64,000 nucleotides of DNA from Rhodoferax sp. (GTDB taxonomy: Bacteria; Pseudomonadota; Gammaproteobacteria; Burkholderiales; Burkholderiaceae_C): assembly GCA_030685025.1 (NCBI GenBank), contig JAUXWC010000281.1, positions 124,001-188,000 of the forward strand. Direction: 5' to 3'. Below, in pieces: positions 40,642-48,709 of the stretch (position 1 is its first letter; the number at the start of each line of letters is the position of its first letter). Under the pieces are notes generated by a model that was given only the letters and a program-made list of their open reading frames with translations, ran no database searches and was not told the origin of the DNA. The translations under genes and the position numbers were made by a program.

Positions 40642-41159
40642 GCCTAGCAGCTGGTTACGCCGCAATGGCGGCCGACGCACAGATGCACGCCGTTCAGCGT
40701 CGCGCGGAACGGGATCTCCGGACCGCCGAACACCATCACGGGCGGACGATCGCGTTGTTGGTTGCCGCATTCGCTGAGCTGCGGCGTCTGGACCCTTCGA
40801 ACCCACTCCACGTCCCGCACGTTCAGGAGCGCATTCGAGACTGGGGCGGGTACACGATCGACCGATCAAAGTCATTCCAGCCGGTGTGGGACCTCGAGTT
40901 TGACCCTGCCGCGATCCTGCGAATGGTTCAGGAAGAGCACGAAGCAGCGAAAGCCGCAACAGTTGCCTCCCTGGAGTTGGCCAAGGTGGAAACCAAGCGG
41001 TGTTTTTTCAGGCCGTGGCTGACGTACGCACGGGTTCTCGGTGTCAAGTTCCCGTCGGCGGAGCTGGCTCATGCCGCGCGGCTTCGCGCGCTGGCGGCGG
41101 CGAGTTGTGCCCAACTGGGGGACGACCTCGATGTAAATCGGCTGCTTCGAAACGCGTGA
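40638..41159 (+). CDS. Helical protein of unknown function coupled to the previous gene
   Basis: The 173-residue product is helical throughout (ADAQMHAVQRRAERDLRTAEHHHGRTIALLVAAFAELRRL and ILRMVQEEHEAAKAATVASLELAKVETK), with one central segment of possible beta structure. It overlaps the preceding small gene by four bases, a layout also seen in paired regulatory proteins and toxin-antitoxin genes. I see no toxin motif and do not claim one. Confidence 0.5.
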   Translation: MSLAAGYAAMAADAQMHAVQRRAERDLRTAEHHHGRTIALLVAAFAELRRLDPSNPLHVPHVQERIRDWGGYTIDRSKSFQPVWDLEFDPAAILRMVQEEHEAAKAATVASLELAKVETKRCFFRPWLTYARVLGVKFPSAELAHAARLRALAAASCAQLGDDLDVNRLLRNA

Positions 41160-41242
41160 ATATTCACACCTCAGGACAAAGATTCACTGTCTCTATACCT
41201 TTACACTCATTCCGCTGAACGCACAACAAGGAAAACTCTTTC

Positions 41243-42292
41243 ATGAAGACAACCAAACTCCTCCGCGCCGCGGTAACCGCTGTCGCAATCGCCACCCTCA
41301 CCGCATGCGGCGGCGGTGGCAGCGATCCGGCGCCTGTGGTGCCCGTCACGCCTGTGGTGACGATCGGCAACCTGTTGACGACCCCGCAGGCCTCGCCCTA
41401 CGTGGCCGGCTCTGCCGAGAAGCGTACGTTCGATGAAATCAACCGGATCCGCATCGGCGGGGGGTTTGGTGCGGCCGTGCATGATGCAACGATGGACAAG
41501 GCGGCGGCTGCGCATGTGGATTATTGGTTGGCAAATCCAATCAAGAAGGGACACGAGCAGATCCCTGGAAATCCGGGCTTCACAGGCGTGTGGCCCTGGG
41601 ATCGCTGCACCGCCGCGGCCGTTGGCGAATCCAGCGCGCTTGCCAGCCTTGGATTTCTCACATGTTCGGAGAACGGCACCATGTCCGACTACTCACGCGC
41701 TGAACTGCACGTGATGGGCAGCTACGCCTTGGCAACCGGGCACCTGCAAAACGCCTTGGACTATCGTTACAACCGCACTGGGATGTCATTCAAGCACAAT
41801 CCAAGTGGCCTAGATCAGTGGTCGAAGCCTGGCGACGATCCAACGTTTGGAGTCATGAAAGTCGGCTATCGCTCGAACGCAATGGCCAAGCTCGGTAGCG
41901 ACAAGGCGAATTCGATTGTCGGGGTCTATCCGTTCGATGGGATGACCGGGGTGGGGATTGGAAAGGCGACGGTAATTCATGGTGTCAGCAGCCTTGGATA
42001 CGGGCTGAGCATCCTGGTGCAGTCTTCGCTCAAGGCCAATCCGACCGTGACGACCTTCACGCTACGCAAGGAAGGCGCGACGGCTGACACGCCAACTCGC
42101 ATTCACCAGGCCGGCACGATGGATGGAACCGAGCCCACTATTGCCGGCTGGGGCATCATGTTCCCCACCGTGGTGCTGGATGTGAACTCCAAGTACACGG
42201 TGACGTTTGCCGGCTCAGTCGATGGCACACCAGTGTCCAAGACCTGGAGCTTCACGACCGGGACCACAGCGGAGTCTCGTTTGGGTGGTTGA
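41243..42292 (+). CDS. CAP/SCP-domain lipoprotein
   Basis: The signal peptide ends in the lipobox LTAC followed by GGGGS, so the protein is a lipoprotein of the envelope. Residues of about 55-210 fit the CAP (SCP-like) fold of secreted proteins: a first helix FDEINRIRIGGGFGAAVHDATMDKAAAAHVDYWLAN, HEQIPGNPGFTG, then the second helix and SRAELHVMGSYALATGHLQNAL. The C-terminal part (FTLRKEGATADTPTRI..) resembles an Ig-like domain. The function of bacterial CAP proteins is mostly unknown. It is mobile-element cargo and converges on the cysteine-module protein, with a shared terminator between them. Confidence 0.75.
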   Translation: MKTTKLLRAAVTAVAIATLTACGGGGSDPAPVVPVTPVVTIGNLLTTPQASPYVAGSAEKRTFDEINRIRIGGGFGAAVHDATMDKAAAAHVDYWLANPIKKGHEQIPGNPGFTGVWPWDRCTAAAVGESSALASLGFLTCSENGTMSDYSRAELHVMGSYALATGHLQNALDYRYNRTGMSFKHNPSGLDQWSKPGDDPTFGVMKVGYRSNAMAKLGSDKANSIVGVYPFDGMTGVGIGKATVIHGVSSLGYGLSILVQSSLKANPTVTTFTLRKEGATADTPTRIHQAGTMDGTEPTIAGWGIMFPTVVLDVNSKYTVTFAGSVDGTPVSKTWSFTTGTTAESRLGG

Positions 42293-42328
42293 GACAGCAT
42301 CACCGGCCAGGTGAGCTGGCTAAGCAAG

Positions 42329-42358
42329 AACAAAGGGAGCCAATTGGCTCCCTTTGTT
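42329..42358. terminator. Bidirectional terminator between two cargo genes
   Basis: AACAAAGGGAGCC and GGCTCCCTTTGTT form a perfect 13-bp stem with an AATT loop. The A/T-rich ends of the stem serve as U tracts in both directions, which fits its place between convergent genes. Confidence 0.85.
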
Positions 42359-42365
42359 CTGTGAC

Positions 42366-43913
42366 TCAATAACAATAAATGGATATACCTGTGGATTTCG
42401 CGGAAAAAGGCTCAAAATGCCCGTTGTCGTAGAGACGTCCGCTCCGGCTCTCTTGATACCGACCGTCATGATATACGCCAAGCGCGCCGATCGACCACCC
42501 AAGCCACTTATCGTAAGACGGTTCCCCCCAGGTTCGCCAAGGTTCTCCGCAACTATCGACGAAACCAGACCAATTGGGGGCGGGCGGCGTGGTGATCAGG
42601 TCGCATATCGCGGTAGATGTCTTAATCCAACTTCCACTTGAGCATGTGAAATCGACGCTGCCGGTGAAACCGGCGATGACATTGAGGACACCGAAGACGG
42701 AACTCCCACTTGGAGTGGCGGGCAATGGATAGTCGCACGAGTTGGATGAGTACGTGGTCGCAGAGCACGCGGGCGGGGGTGCCGGGTTGCAGGTGATGCT
42801 GACGCCGGTCCAGGCACCGGCGCTGCATGTGGCGGAGTAGCTGCCGGTGTAGCCGGTGGTGCTGGTGGGGATCGATACCGCTGTGCCGCTTGTGGTGGCG
42901 GGCACGCTGTAGCTGCAGGCTCCACTGCCCATGACGGTGCCAGCGCACGGCGCGGGCGGCGGGGCGATGGGGAAGCAGGCGGCGGCGCCCAATGTCCAGG
43001 TGCCGTTCCAGCAACTCAGGATCGCGGTGCCGGTGTAGCCGGGCGTGGTGTTGAATCCGCTGGAGTCCGATCCGCTGGATGTGCCAGGCACGTTGTAGCT
43101 GCATGCTCCACTGACCGCCACGGTCATTGGGCACGGGCTGGCTGGCGGTGGTGGGGCGGTCGGTGCACACGATGCGCCGCTGGTCGACCAGGCACCGGCC
43201 GTGCACCAGCCGGTGATGGAGCCGCTGTAGCCGGGCGTCGACGTGGTTGCACCGGCTGAGTTGCCGCTGATCGTGGCGGGCAAGCTGTAGGCGCAGGCAC
43301 CGGCGTAGACAGTACTTGCCGCGCAGGGCGGCCCCGGTGGGGCAACGACGGTGCAGGATGCGCCACTGGTCGACCAGGCACCGCTGGTGCAAAGTGCGCT
43401 GATGCTGCCCGTGTAGCCGGGCGTCGAGTTCGCCGGTGTAACCGAGGCGCCGTCAGCCGTCGCCGGAGCGTTGTAGGAGCATGATCCCGCAGAGAAGGTG
43501 GTCGCTGCGCACGGAACAGGAATGGGGACGTCAGGCACGCAAGTGACCGATGTCCCGCCCCAACTGCCGTTGGTGCAGGTCATGGAGATCACGCCGGTGT
43601 AGCCGCCAGTTTTGTTGGGGGCGTTGACCGTGCCACCATTGGGCGCGCCAGGAACGTCAAAGCGGCATGCGCCGCTGGCGTAGTTGACTTGCGGTGCGCA
43701 GGCCGCGCCAGTGGGCGCGGCAGCAATCGCTATGGCGCACTTGGCCTGGCCGCCGTCCATCTTGTAGGACATGCCGGAGCCGCATTGGAAGCCGGGGCTC
43801 TGGGAGACGGCGGTGGCGCCGGAGCGCCGGGCTTCCCGTGCCGGCGCCTGGGTGCTGGACAGAACTACCAGACTAATTGCAAAAAGCTTTGGCCAACTGA
43901 TTTTGATACGCAT
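42366..43913 (-). CDS. Secreted protein with six four-cysteine repeat modules
   Basis: The 515-residue protein has a signal peptide (ISWPKLFAISLVVLSSTQAPA). After a short cysteine-pair region, it has six modules of about 60 residues between roughly 70 and 445. Each follows the pattern C..(Y)..G.C.Y..P.T..G......TPGYTGS....C..G.W......C, with proline-rich joins such as APPPPASP. The layout recalls complement-control (sushi) modules, with two disulfides likely per unit. The last 65 residues are unrelated and end in CY. I chose ATG 43913 because GGTGG precedes it. The role is probably surface binding; this is inferred only from the architecture. Confidence 0.75.
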   Translation of the reverse strand: MRIKISWPKLFAISLVVLSSTQAPAREARRSGATAVSQSPGFQCGSGMSYKMDGGQAKCAIAIAAAPTGAACAPQVNYASGACRFDVPGAPNGGTVNAPNKTGGYTGVISMTCTNGSWGGTSVTCVPDVPIPVPCAATTFSAGSCSYNAPATADGASVTPANSTPGYTGSISALCTSGAWSTSGASCTVVAPPGPPCAASTVYAGACAYSLPATISGNSAGATTSTPGYSGSITGWCTAGAWSTSGASCAPTAPPPPASPCPMTVAVSGACSYNVPGTSSGSDSSGFNTTPGYTGTAILSCWNGTWTLGAAACFPIAPPPAPCAGTVMGSGACSYSVPATTSGTAVSIPTSTTGYTGSYSATCSAGAWTGVSITCNPAPPPACSATTYSSNSCDYPLPATPSGSSVFGVLNVIAGFTGSVDFTCSSGSWIKTSTAICDLITTPPAPNWSGFVDSCGEPWRTWGEPSYDKWLGWSIGALGVYHDGRYQESRSGRLYDNGHFEPFSAKSTGISIYCY

Positions 43914-44012
43914 GATTTTTCCACCCAAAATGTGATTGATTGAGTGCAATCTTTTTGAAACTGCATCTATCCGCAACTAGATTATCTTGGGTCTGAATCA
44001 TTATGTCTACGT

Positions 44013-44046
44013 ACGTTTTGCGTACACATTCACGTTTTGCGTACAC
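44013..44046 (-). promoter_or_regulatory. Two 15-bp direct repeats at the promoter of the cysteine-module gene
   Basis: ACGTTTTGCGTACAC occurs at 44013-44027 and 44032-44046, 19 bases apart. On the minus strand the repeats end seven bases before a -10-like CATAAT (44005-44000) and cover the -35 position. They look like regulator sites for this cargo gene. Confidence 0.6.
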
Positions 44047-44120
44047 TGGTTGAGTTAATACATTTTGTATTAGTACTGGCTGGCGAAATTAATAAGACGG
44101 GCATTATCGGCCGCTGGTGG

Positions 44121-45146
44121 TTAACCGAGCTTCTGAGCCAGTTTGGTGGCGTGCAATTGCACGTACACCTGAACCATTCTCAATGTCTTATGGCCAGAGA
44201 TGGCGGCCAACTCCAGGACTGACAAATCCCCTCGTTCAGCAAAGCGAGATATGGACTCATGACGCAAATCGTGCCAGTGAAAGTCTTCAATGCCGGCGCG
44301 CTTGCAGGCCGTCTTAAAAACGGCGTGCAAGCCTTGCTTTTCCAGCGGCAGGACTCTCCCATCAATCGACCTTGGAAGAGCTTCCAGGAGGGCCACAGCC
44401 CGGCTCGTCAAGGGCACCGCGCGAGCCTCTCCGTTTTTAGTTATCCGAAGGAAGGCTACGCGCTTTTCTAGATTCACATCTTCCCATCGCAGCGCGAGAA
44501 GCTCGCCCTGGCGCAGCGCTGTCTCTACGCTGATCTGGAGGGCTGGCTTGAGCCATGTATTGCTCGACTGCCCGCAGGCCGTGAGCAGCTTCTCGAAGTC
44601 TTCGCCGACAAGGCGTCTGTCTCGCGAAGGGCCGCTGGTGGGCTTGCGAATCATCCCGACCGGATTTCCGTAGGGCAGGGGGATTCGAAATTCTTTACTT
44701 GCCACGTCCAGGACCTTAGACAGTAAATCCAATTCAGTCTTCACCGTGGCGCCGGACACACTGGGCGCGGTCTTGGGGTCATTAAATCGTGGGTCAGGGT
44801 CTTGCAACCGTTGGTCACGATACCAGGCAACCCGGTCTTGAGTCAGCGACGCCATTGAATAAGCGCCAAGTCGATCCACCAGGCGGGCAAGCTTGTGCTG
44901 CCAGCCCACGCCGCGGTAATGGTGTGGCGCAAACTCAGCCGTGAAGCGCGCAGCGATTTCCTTGAACAGCGTGCGCTCGGCCAGCGCGGTCGAGATGAAC
45001 GCGCCTTTGTCCATGTCGGACTCCACTGACCTGGCCCAGGTTTCCGCTTCGCTTTTGGTCCTGAAAGTGCGCGACTGCGCAGGCCAACCTTTTCGCCGGA
45101 TTCGCGCTTGCCAGTAGCCACTTTCTCGCTGATCGAACACCGCCAT
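44121..45146 (-). CDS. Site-specific tyrosine recombinase (integrase)
   Basis: The 341-residue integrase has an N-terminal arm-binding domain (QARIRRKGWPAQSRTFRTKSEAETWARSVESDMDKG), a core-binding domain, and a catalytic domain. The active residues are R212 (ALRQGELLALRW), H292 and R295 (HDLRHES), H319 (SGHKTL) and Y328 (VYVQLHA). It cuts and rejoins DNA at the att core in the tRNA-Ser anticodon arm. Its start faces the right end of the element, 115 bases from the att core, and a 17-bp element-end repeat lies in its leader (45170-45186). No truncation is seen, so it should be active. Confidence 0.93.
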   Translation of the reverse strand: MAVFDQRESGYWQARIRRKGWPAQSRTFRTKSEAETWARSVESDMDKGAFISTALAERTLFKEIAARFTAEFAPHHYRGVGWQHKLARLVDRLGAYSMASLTQDRVAWYRDQRLQDPDPRFNDPKTAPSVSGATVKTELDLLSKVLDVASKEFRIPLPYGNPVGMIRKPTSGPSRDRRLVGEDFEKLLTACGQSSNTWLKPALQISVETALRQGELLALRWEDVNLEKRVAFLRITKNGEARAVPLTSRAVALLEALPRSIDGRVLPLEKQGLHAVFKTACKRAGIEDFHWHDLRHESISRFAERGDLSVLELAAISGHKTLRMVQVYVQLHATKLAQKLG

Positions 45147-45169
45147 GGGAAATTCCTTTAAAAATGCTC

Positions 45170-45186
45170 AGTGGCACCGTTTTGGC
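45170..45186 (+). repeat. 17-bp element-end repeat, right copy
   Basis: AGTGGCACCGTTTTGGC is identical to 32145-32161 and lies between the integrase start and the att core. It is a candidate integrase arm-binding site or an operator for the integrase gene. Confidence 0.6.
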
Positions 45187-45260
45187 ACGGAAACTACTTT
45201 TTAATTCCTGCAATGGTCCGATAACCCGCATGGAATATAGCATTTTCATTGTAAATTATT

Positions 45261-45325
45261 TCCCCTGCTAAGGGAGTATGGGGTGTAGAGCCTCATCGAG
45301 GGTTCGAATCCCTCCGTTTCCGCCA
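45261..45325 (+). pseudogene. attR: displaced 3' half of tRNA-Ser(GCU)
   Basis: The first 18 bases repeat the anticodon arm of the tRNA at 31957. The rest is a well-formed variable arm (TGGGG..CCTCA), T arm (GAGGG-TTCGAAT-CCCTC), acceptor strand CGTTTCC, discriminator G and CCA. It differs from the intact gene mostly in the variable and T arms, while pairing rules are kept. This is what the original chromosomal 3' half should look like after an element with its own version integrated. It is followed by what is probably the original tRNA terminator. Confidence 0.85.
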
Positions 45326-45371
45326 AACGCGCTTGTTTGAAGCGGCTCAAGCCGCCTCACGCTGCGTCAAT

Positions 45372-45407
45372 GAAGCCCCGTTAGCCACGTGCTGCGGGGC
45401 TTCGTTG
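45372..45407 (+). terminator. Terminator of the original tRNA-Ser gene
   Basis: GAAGCCCCG (45372-45380) pairs with CGGGGCTTC (45395-45403), followed by GTTGTTT. A small GCGGCT / AGCCGC hairpin (45342-45355) precedes it. It is the first chromosomal feature beyond the element. Confidence 0.75.
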
Positions 45408-45459
45408 TTTCTGGTCGGAAGTTCGACTTGGGGCGGCGTTCCGGCTGCGGGTCACCGGT

Positions 45460-46191
45460 TCAGCGCAACTCGCCGACGCGACTGTCCAATGGAACGACGA
45501 AGGAATTGGGTTGCCAGCCGGTCGACAACTGGCTGTCAAAGGAGTCCTGCACATCGCTGATCTTGGCTTCGAGCCGGCCGGCATCGGTGTTCTTGCTTTG
45601 CCCGTGTCGTTGGCGCATCACGGCCGCTTGCAGGTTGGCGCGGGTCTGATTGAACTCGCTGTCCAGATCCTCTCTGCCGTGGTTCATGTGGGCTTGATCG
45701 CCCAGGAATGCAACGCGAATATCGCCAACCCCAGGCAACTGGTCCGCGTCGATCACCCAGTAACGAATGTTGCACTGCGACAGCAGTGTGTGCTTAAGTG
45801 TCTGGTTGCTCAATGACAGGCCGGCTGGACCGGGCACGTCAACGCAGCCGATCACCTTACCCTCGGCGGTGCAGACGGTAAACGAGCAGTAGACGCCCCG
45901 CAGCACCTCAAACCAGTGGTGGACCCCCTCTTTGCTGGACGGTACGGTGAACCGTGTAATGGGCATCTTCACCATGACATGGTGGTCAAGGAAGGAGCGA
46001 ATCAGCCAGCGCCATACCTTGCGCTCGCGTGAATTGACAACACTTCGGTAGGCCAGCGGCCATTGCTTCGGGATGCGGCGCCTGGACAGGTTGATTGTTC
46101 GCTGTCGCCACGCGTGGACCATGGCCCCCAGCACCATGCCGATCACCAAGGCAGAAGCGCTCGCCAACCAAACTGAGTATTTATCCATCAA
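45460..46191 (-). CDS. Membrane-anchored DUF2726-like protein
   Basis: The 243-residue protein has one N-terminal membrane helix (WLASASALVIGMVLGAMVHAW). A domain of about 120 residues follows (RERKVWRWLIRSFLDHHVMVKMPITRFT, GVYCSFTVCTAEGKVIGCVDVPG, LSNQTLKHTLLSQCNIRYWVIDADQLP). It fits the DUF2726 pattern, which is distantly related to restriction-type nuclease folds. The C-terminal 60 residues are polar and may be disordered. The function is unknown. It belongs to the host chromosome, not the element, since it lies beyond attR. Confidence 0.7.
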   Translation of the reverse strand: MMDKYSVWLASASALVIGMVLGAMVHAWRQRTINLSRRRIPKQWPLAYRSVVNSRERKVWRWLIRSFLDHHVMVKMPITRFTVPSSKEGVHHWFEVLRGVYCSFTVCTAEGKVIGCVDVPGPAGLSLSNQTLKHTLLSQCNIRYWVIDADQLPGVGDIRVAFLGDQAHMNHGREDLDSEFNQTRANLQAAVMRQRHGQSKNTDAGRLEAKISDVQDSFDSQLSTGWQPNSFVVPLDSRVGELR

Positions 46192-46309
46192 ATTGCCGGT
46201 GCCTTAGTTCTTCCGAAAAAGTGTAACCAGCTTTGTCAAATCAAGTCAGAGTAACTGGGGTGTACCGGTCGCATTGCGAACTATCTCACAAAAATAGCCA
46301 AGCGGCCCG

Positions 46310-46345
46310 GGTCGAACCGGGCAGGAGCTGGGGCGGTGGGAGGTC
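46310..46345 (-). terminator. Possible terminator of the HD-GYP response regulator gene
   Basis: On the minus strand, GCCCGG pairs with CCGGGC just after the stop, and a TATTTTTG run follows about 10 bases later. The spacing to the U run is longer than ideal. Confidence 0.35.
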
Positions 46346-46363
46346 CAGGCGACGACTTGGGCA

Positions 46364-47920
46364 TCAGCCGGATCGATGCCGGCCGACGGGTATATCGCGG
46401 TAGATCGCCTCGATGGCAGAACGTTCGGCGATGAGGATGTCAACCAAAGCCGGGTCGAAGTGGTGCCCGCGTTGTGCCTCGATGTGGGCCATCGTGGCGT
46501 CCAGAGTCCAAGCCGGCCGATGGCAGGACGGGCACAACAGCGAGTCGACCACGTCTGCCAGCGCCGCGATCCGGGCAACCTGCTCGATCCCAGCACCCGC
46601 CAGTCCATCTGGATAGCCGGAGCCGTCCCACTTTTCGTGGTGCTGGTGCGCGACGATGGCGCCGATCTGGTGCATCCGGCAGTTGGACTGAGACAGAAGA
46701 TCGCGACCCACCACGCAGTGGGTCTGCACGTCTCGCCATTCCTGCTGGTCAAGCGGTCCGGGTTTGGTCAGGATGTGGTGCGCCACGGCCACCTTGCCGA
46801 CGTCGTGCAGGGTCGCCGCGCCACGGAGCATTTCGACATCGCGTTCGGACAGGTCCAGTCGCGAGGCCAGCAGCGCCGCGATGGCCCCAACGCGTTGAAC
46901 GTGGCCACTGGCATCCTCACTTCGCTGTTCAATGGCTTGGGCCAGAATGGCGATCGTCTGGCGCTGCGTTTTTTCGATTTCCTCGCGGATCAACAAGCCC
47001 TCATAGGTGATGGCGACGTTCGATGAGAACAAACCCAGTAGCTCGCGCGCGTCATCGGTGATTTCGTTGGCGAACTGCATGTAGATCACGCTTTCGCTGC
47101 CCCCGCTTGTCTGGTAGTAGCCGCAGAAATAGCGCGTCCCGTGGTGGCCCCGGTGGGTCTCCATCGAACGCAGAATGGCCTTGCGAACTTCGTCTGGCAG
47201 GTTGTCGATCTCCTGGTCAATCAGCAGACTGGAATAGCCGGCGGTGGCGGCCAGGACCGTGATGTGTCCGTCGGCCGTGGCGGCGCTGTATGCGGTGGTA
47301 CGGCTGGCGCACACGCCTTCACCTTCAAGCCCGAGCAGGTAGTTGAGCTGCTCCAGCACCGCTGAGGCGAAGCTGCGCAGGCTGCGGGAGTCGCCGACTC
47401 TGGTGATGGCCTCCACGGAGCGACGCAGGCCGACGCGCGCGTGTTCGATGCGCATCAGATCCCGGTAAGCGCGCAGCCCGGCATAGAAGGCGGTGATCAG
47501 CTTGCGTCGTGTCAGCTCGGTCTTTTCCTTGTAGTCATTGATGTCGTAGTCGCGTATCACTTGTTCCTCGGGGGCCTGTCCGGCTTGCCCGGTTCGCAGC
47601 ACGATTCGGACCATGAGGTTGCGCAGATCTTCCCGAATGAATCGCGCCAGTTCAAGGCCTGCCCGTTCGTTTTCCATGACGACGTCGAGCAGAATCAGGG
47701 CGATATCGGAGCGCTGCGTCAATACGGCTTTGGCCTCCGCGGCGCTGTAGCAATCCAGGAACTTGATGGCACGGCCGTCCATTCGGAAGTCGGCCATGAC
47801 CAGCTTGGTGACATCGTGCACGCCGGGTTCGTCATCGACGATCAGCACCAACCAGGGGTCCAGCGTGGTGCCGGGGTCGGTGTCATGCGGCTCGTCGCAA
47901 AAGACCAGGTTGTCTGACAT
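46364..47920 (-). CDS. Response regulator with DUF3369 and HD-GYP output domain
   Basis: The 518-residue protein has a receiver domain first (WLVLIVDDEPGVHDVTKLV, phospho-acceptor aspartate in IALILLDVVMENERAG). A DUF3369 region follows (LNYLLGLEGEGVCASRTTAYS). The C-terminal HD-GYP domain shows AATLHDVGKVAVAHHIL and HHEKWDGSGYPDGLAG. HD-GYP domains of this kind degrade cyclic di-GMP, so phosphorylation should tune its level. I chose ATG 47920 with GGAAG upstream; longer in-frame starts lack a ribosome-binding site. It is divergent from the MSHA pilus operon, 258 bases away, and cyclic di-GMP is known to activate the MshE extension ATPase. Confidence 0.9.
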   Translation of the reverse strand: MSDNLVFCDEPHDTDPGTTLDPWLVLIVDDEPGVHDVTKLVMADFRMDGRAIKFLDCYSAAEAKAVLTQRSDIALILLDVVMENERAGLELARFIREDLRNLMVRIVLRTGQAGQAPEEQVIRDYDINDYKEKTELTRRKLITAFYAGLRAYRDLMRIEHARVGLRRSVEAITRVGDSRSLRSFASAVLEQLNYLLGLEGEGVCASRTTAYSAATADGHITVLAATAGYSSLLIDQEIDNLPDEVRKAILRSMETHRGHHGTRYFCGYYQTSGGSESVIYMQFANEITDDARELLGLFSSNVAITYEGLLIREEIEKTQRQTIAILAQAIEQRSEDASGHVQRVGAIAALLASRLDLSERDVEMLRGAATLHDVGKVAVAHHILTKPGPLDQQEWRDVQTHCVVGRDLLSQSNCRMHQIGAIVAHQHHEKWDGSGYPDGLAGAGIEQVARIAALADVVDSLLCPSCHRPAWTLDATMAHIEAQRGHHFDPALVDILIAERSAIEAIYRDIPVGRHRSG

Positions 47921-48178
47921 TGTCAAATCTTCCGCAACAGGAGTGGAGGGAAACTGCCGGTACAGTCTACGGGATAGGTTGAAGCGTGACAAGCTCATCG
48001 GCTTCAGCTCATCGGCCTCGGAAGAAGACGATCTGATCGCTGGAATTGACATGGCAATTGGTGTCCATCGCGGGGCTTGTCACGGTGCCGTAGCAACCTA
48101 CAATGCCTGGTGCGCGCCCTTGGTTTTGGTCGTCGCGGCGCTGCGGCTGTTGGGCGAACTCAGAAAGTTTTTGATCGA

Positions 48179-48709
48179 ATGACACCTTGTTTGCATGATC
48201 TCCGTGGGTCCGCTGATGTGCTTGGTTTGTCGCCAGCGCAACGGGGCTTTACCTTGATTGAGTTGGTCATGGTGTTGATCCTCGTGGGTGTGCTCGCGGT
48301 ATTTGCGGCACCGCGTTTCCTGGCGATGAACGACCTCTACGCGAGAGGTTTCCATGACGAAACACTGGCCTACCTTCGTTATGCGCACAAAACGGCAATT
48401 GCACAGCGGCGCACGGTGTGTGCCACGTTTACCGGAACCAACATGGGGCTCACGGTGGCCGCGGTGGCGGGTGCCACGTCGTGCGGCGGCACCCTGATTG
48501 GCCCCAAGGGCGAGAGCCCTGCCGCGGTCAGCGCCAAGGGCGGTGTGTCCTACAGCGGCACGCCAATCAGCTTTGGTTTCAATGGCCTTGGCCAACCGAT
48601 CGACAACGCCGGGCTGGTGTTGGGTGCGGTGGATTTGCCGCTGATCCAGGTGACCGGCGCGAGCAACAGCATTACGGTCGAGCCAGGAACGGGCTATGTG
48701 CACGAGTAG
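48179..48709 (+). CDS. mshC: MSHA minor prepilin MshC
   Basis: The 176-residue prepilin has a 23-residue leader ending AQRG^FTLIELVMVLILVGVLAVFAAPRF, with the conserved glutamate. A compact domain follows with a cysteine pair (RRTVCATFTG and GATSCGGTL). It fits MshC in size and by its place at the head of mshC-D-O-P-Q. These minor prepilins prime assembly of the mannose-sensitive haemagglutinin type IV pilus. The ATG at 48179 is chosen because it gives a normal leader length. It overlaps mshD by 14 bases. Confidence 0.8.
   Translation: MTPCLHDLRGSADVLGLSPAQRGFTLIELVMVLILVGVLAVFAAPRFLAMNDLYARGFHDETLAYLRYAHKTAIAQRRTVCATFTGTNMGLTVAAVAGATSCGGTLIGPKGESPAAVSAKGGVSYSGTPISFGFNGLGQPIDNAGLVLGAVDLPLIQVTGASNSITVEPGTGYVHE

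Larger units (their letters stand above)
31985..45278. mobile_element. 13.3-kb integrative, mobilizable element in tRNA-Ser(GCU)
   Basis: The element is bounded by an 18-bp direct repeat (31985-32002 and 45261-45278) from the anticodon arm of tRNA-Ser. It contains a tyrosine integrase reading away from the right end (44121-45146), an AlpA-like small protein at the left end and a 17-bp repeat near both ends (32145-32161 and 45170-45186). It also carries a RepB-type primase, a MobC-like protein and a relaxase. I see no type IV secretion genes, so it should depend on a helper for transfer. Its genes use more A and T than the flanks in several places. Cargo includes small unknown genes and two exported proteins. 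Confidence 0.9.

Noticed and set aside
40408-41159. Toxin-antitoxin pair, because of two small overlapping genes
   Set aside because: The overlap and size fit, but neither product shows a toxin or antitoxin motif, so the functional label is unsupported.
45261-45325. A second functional tRNA gene
   Set aside because: It lacks the acceptor 5' strand and D arm; only the anticodon stem onward is present, so it is an att-site remnant.
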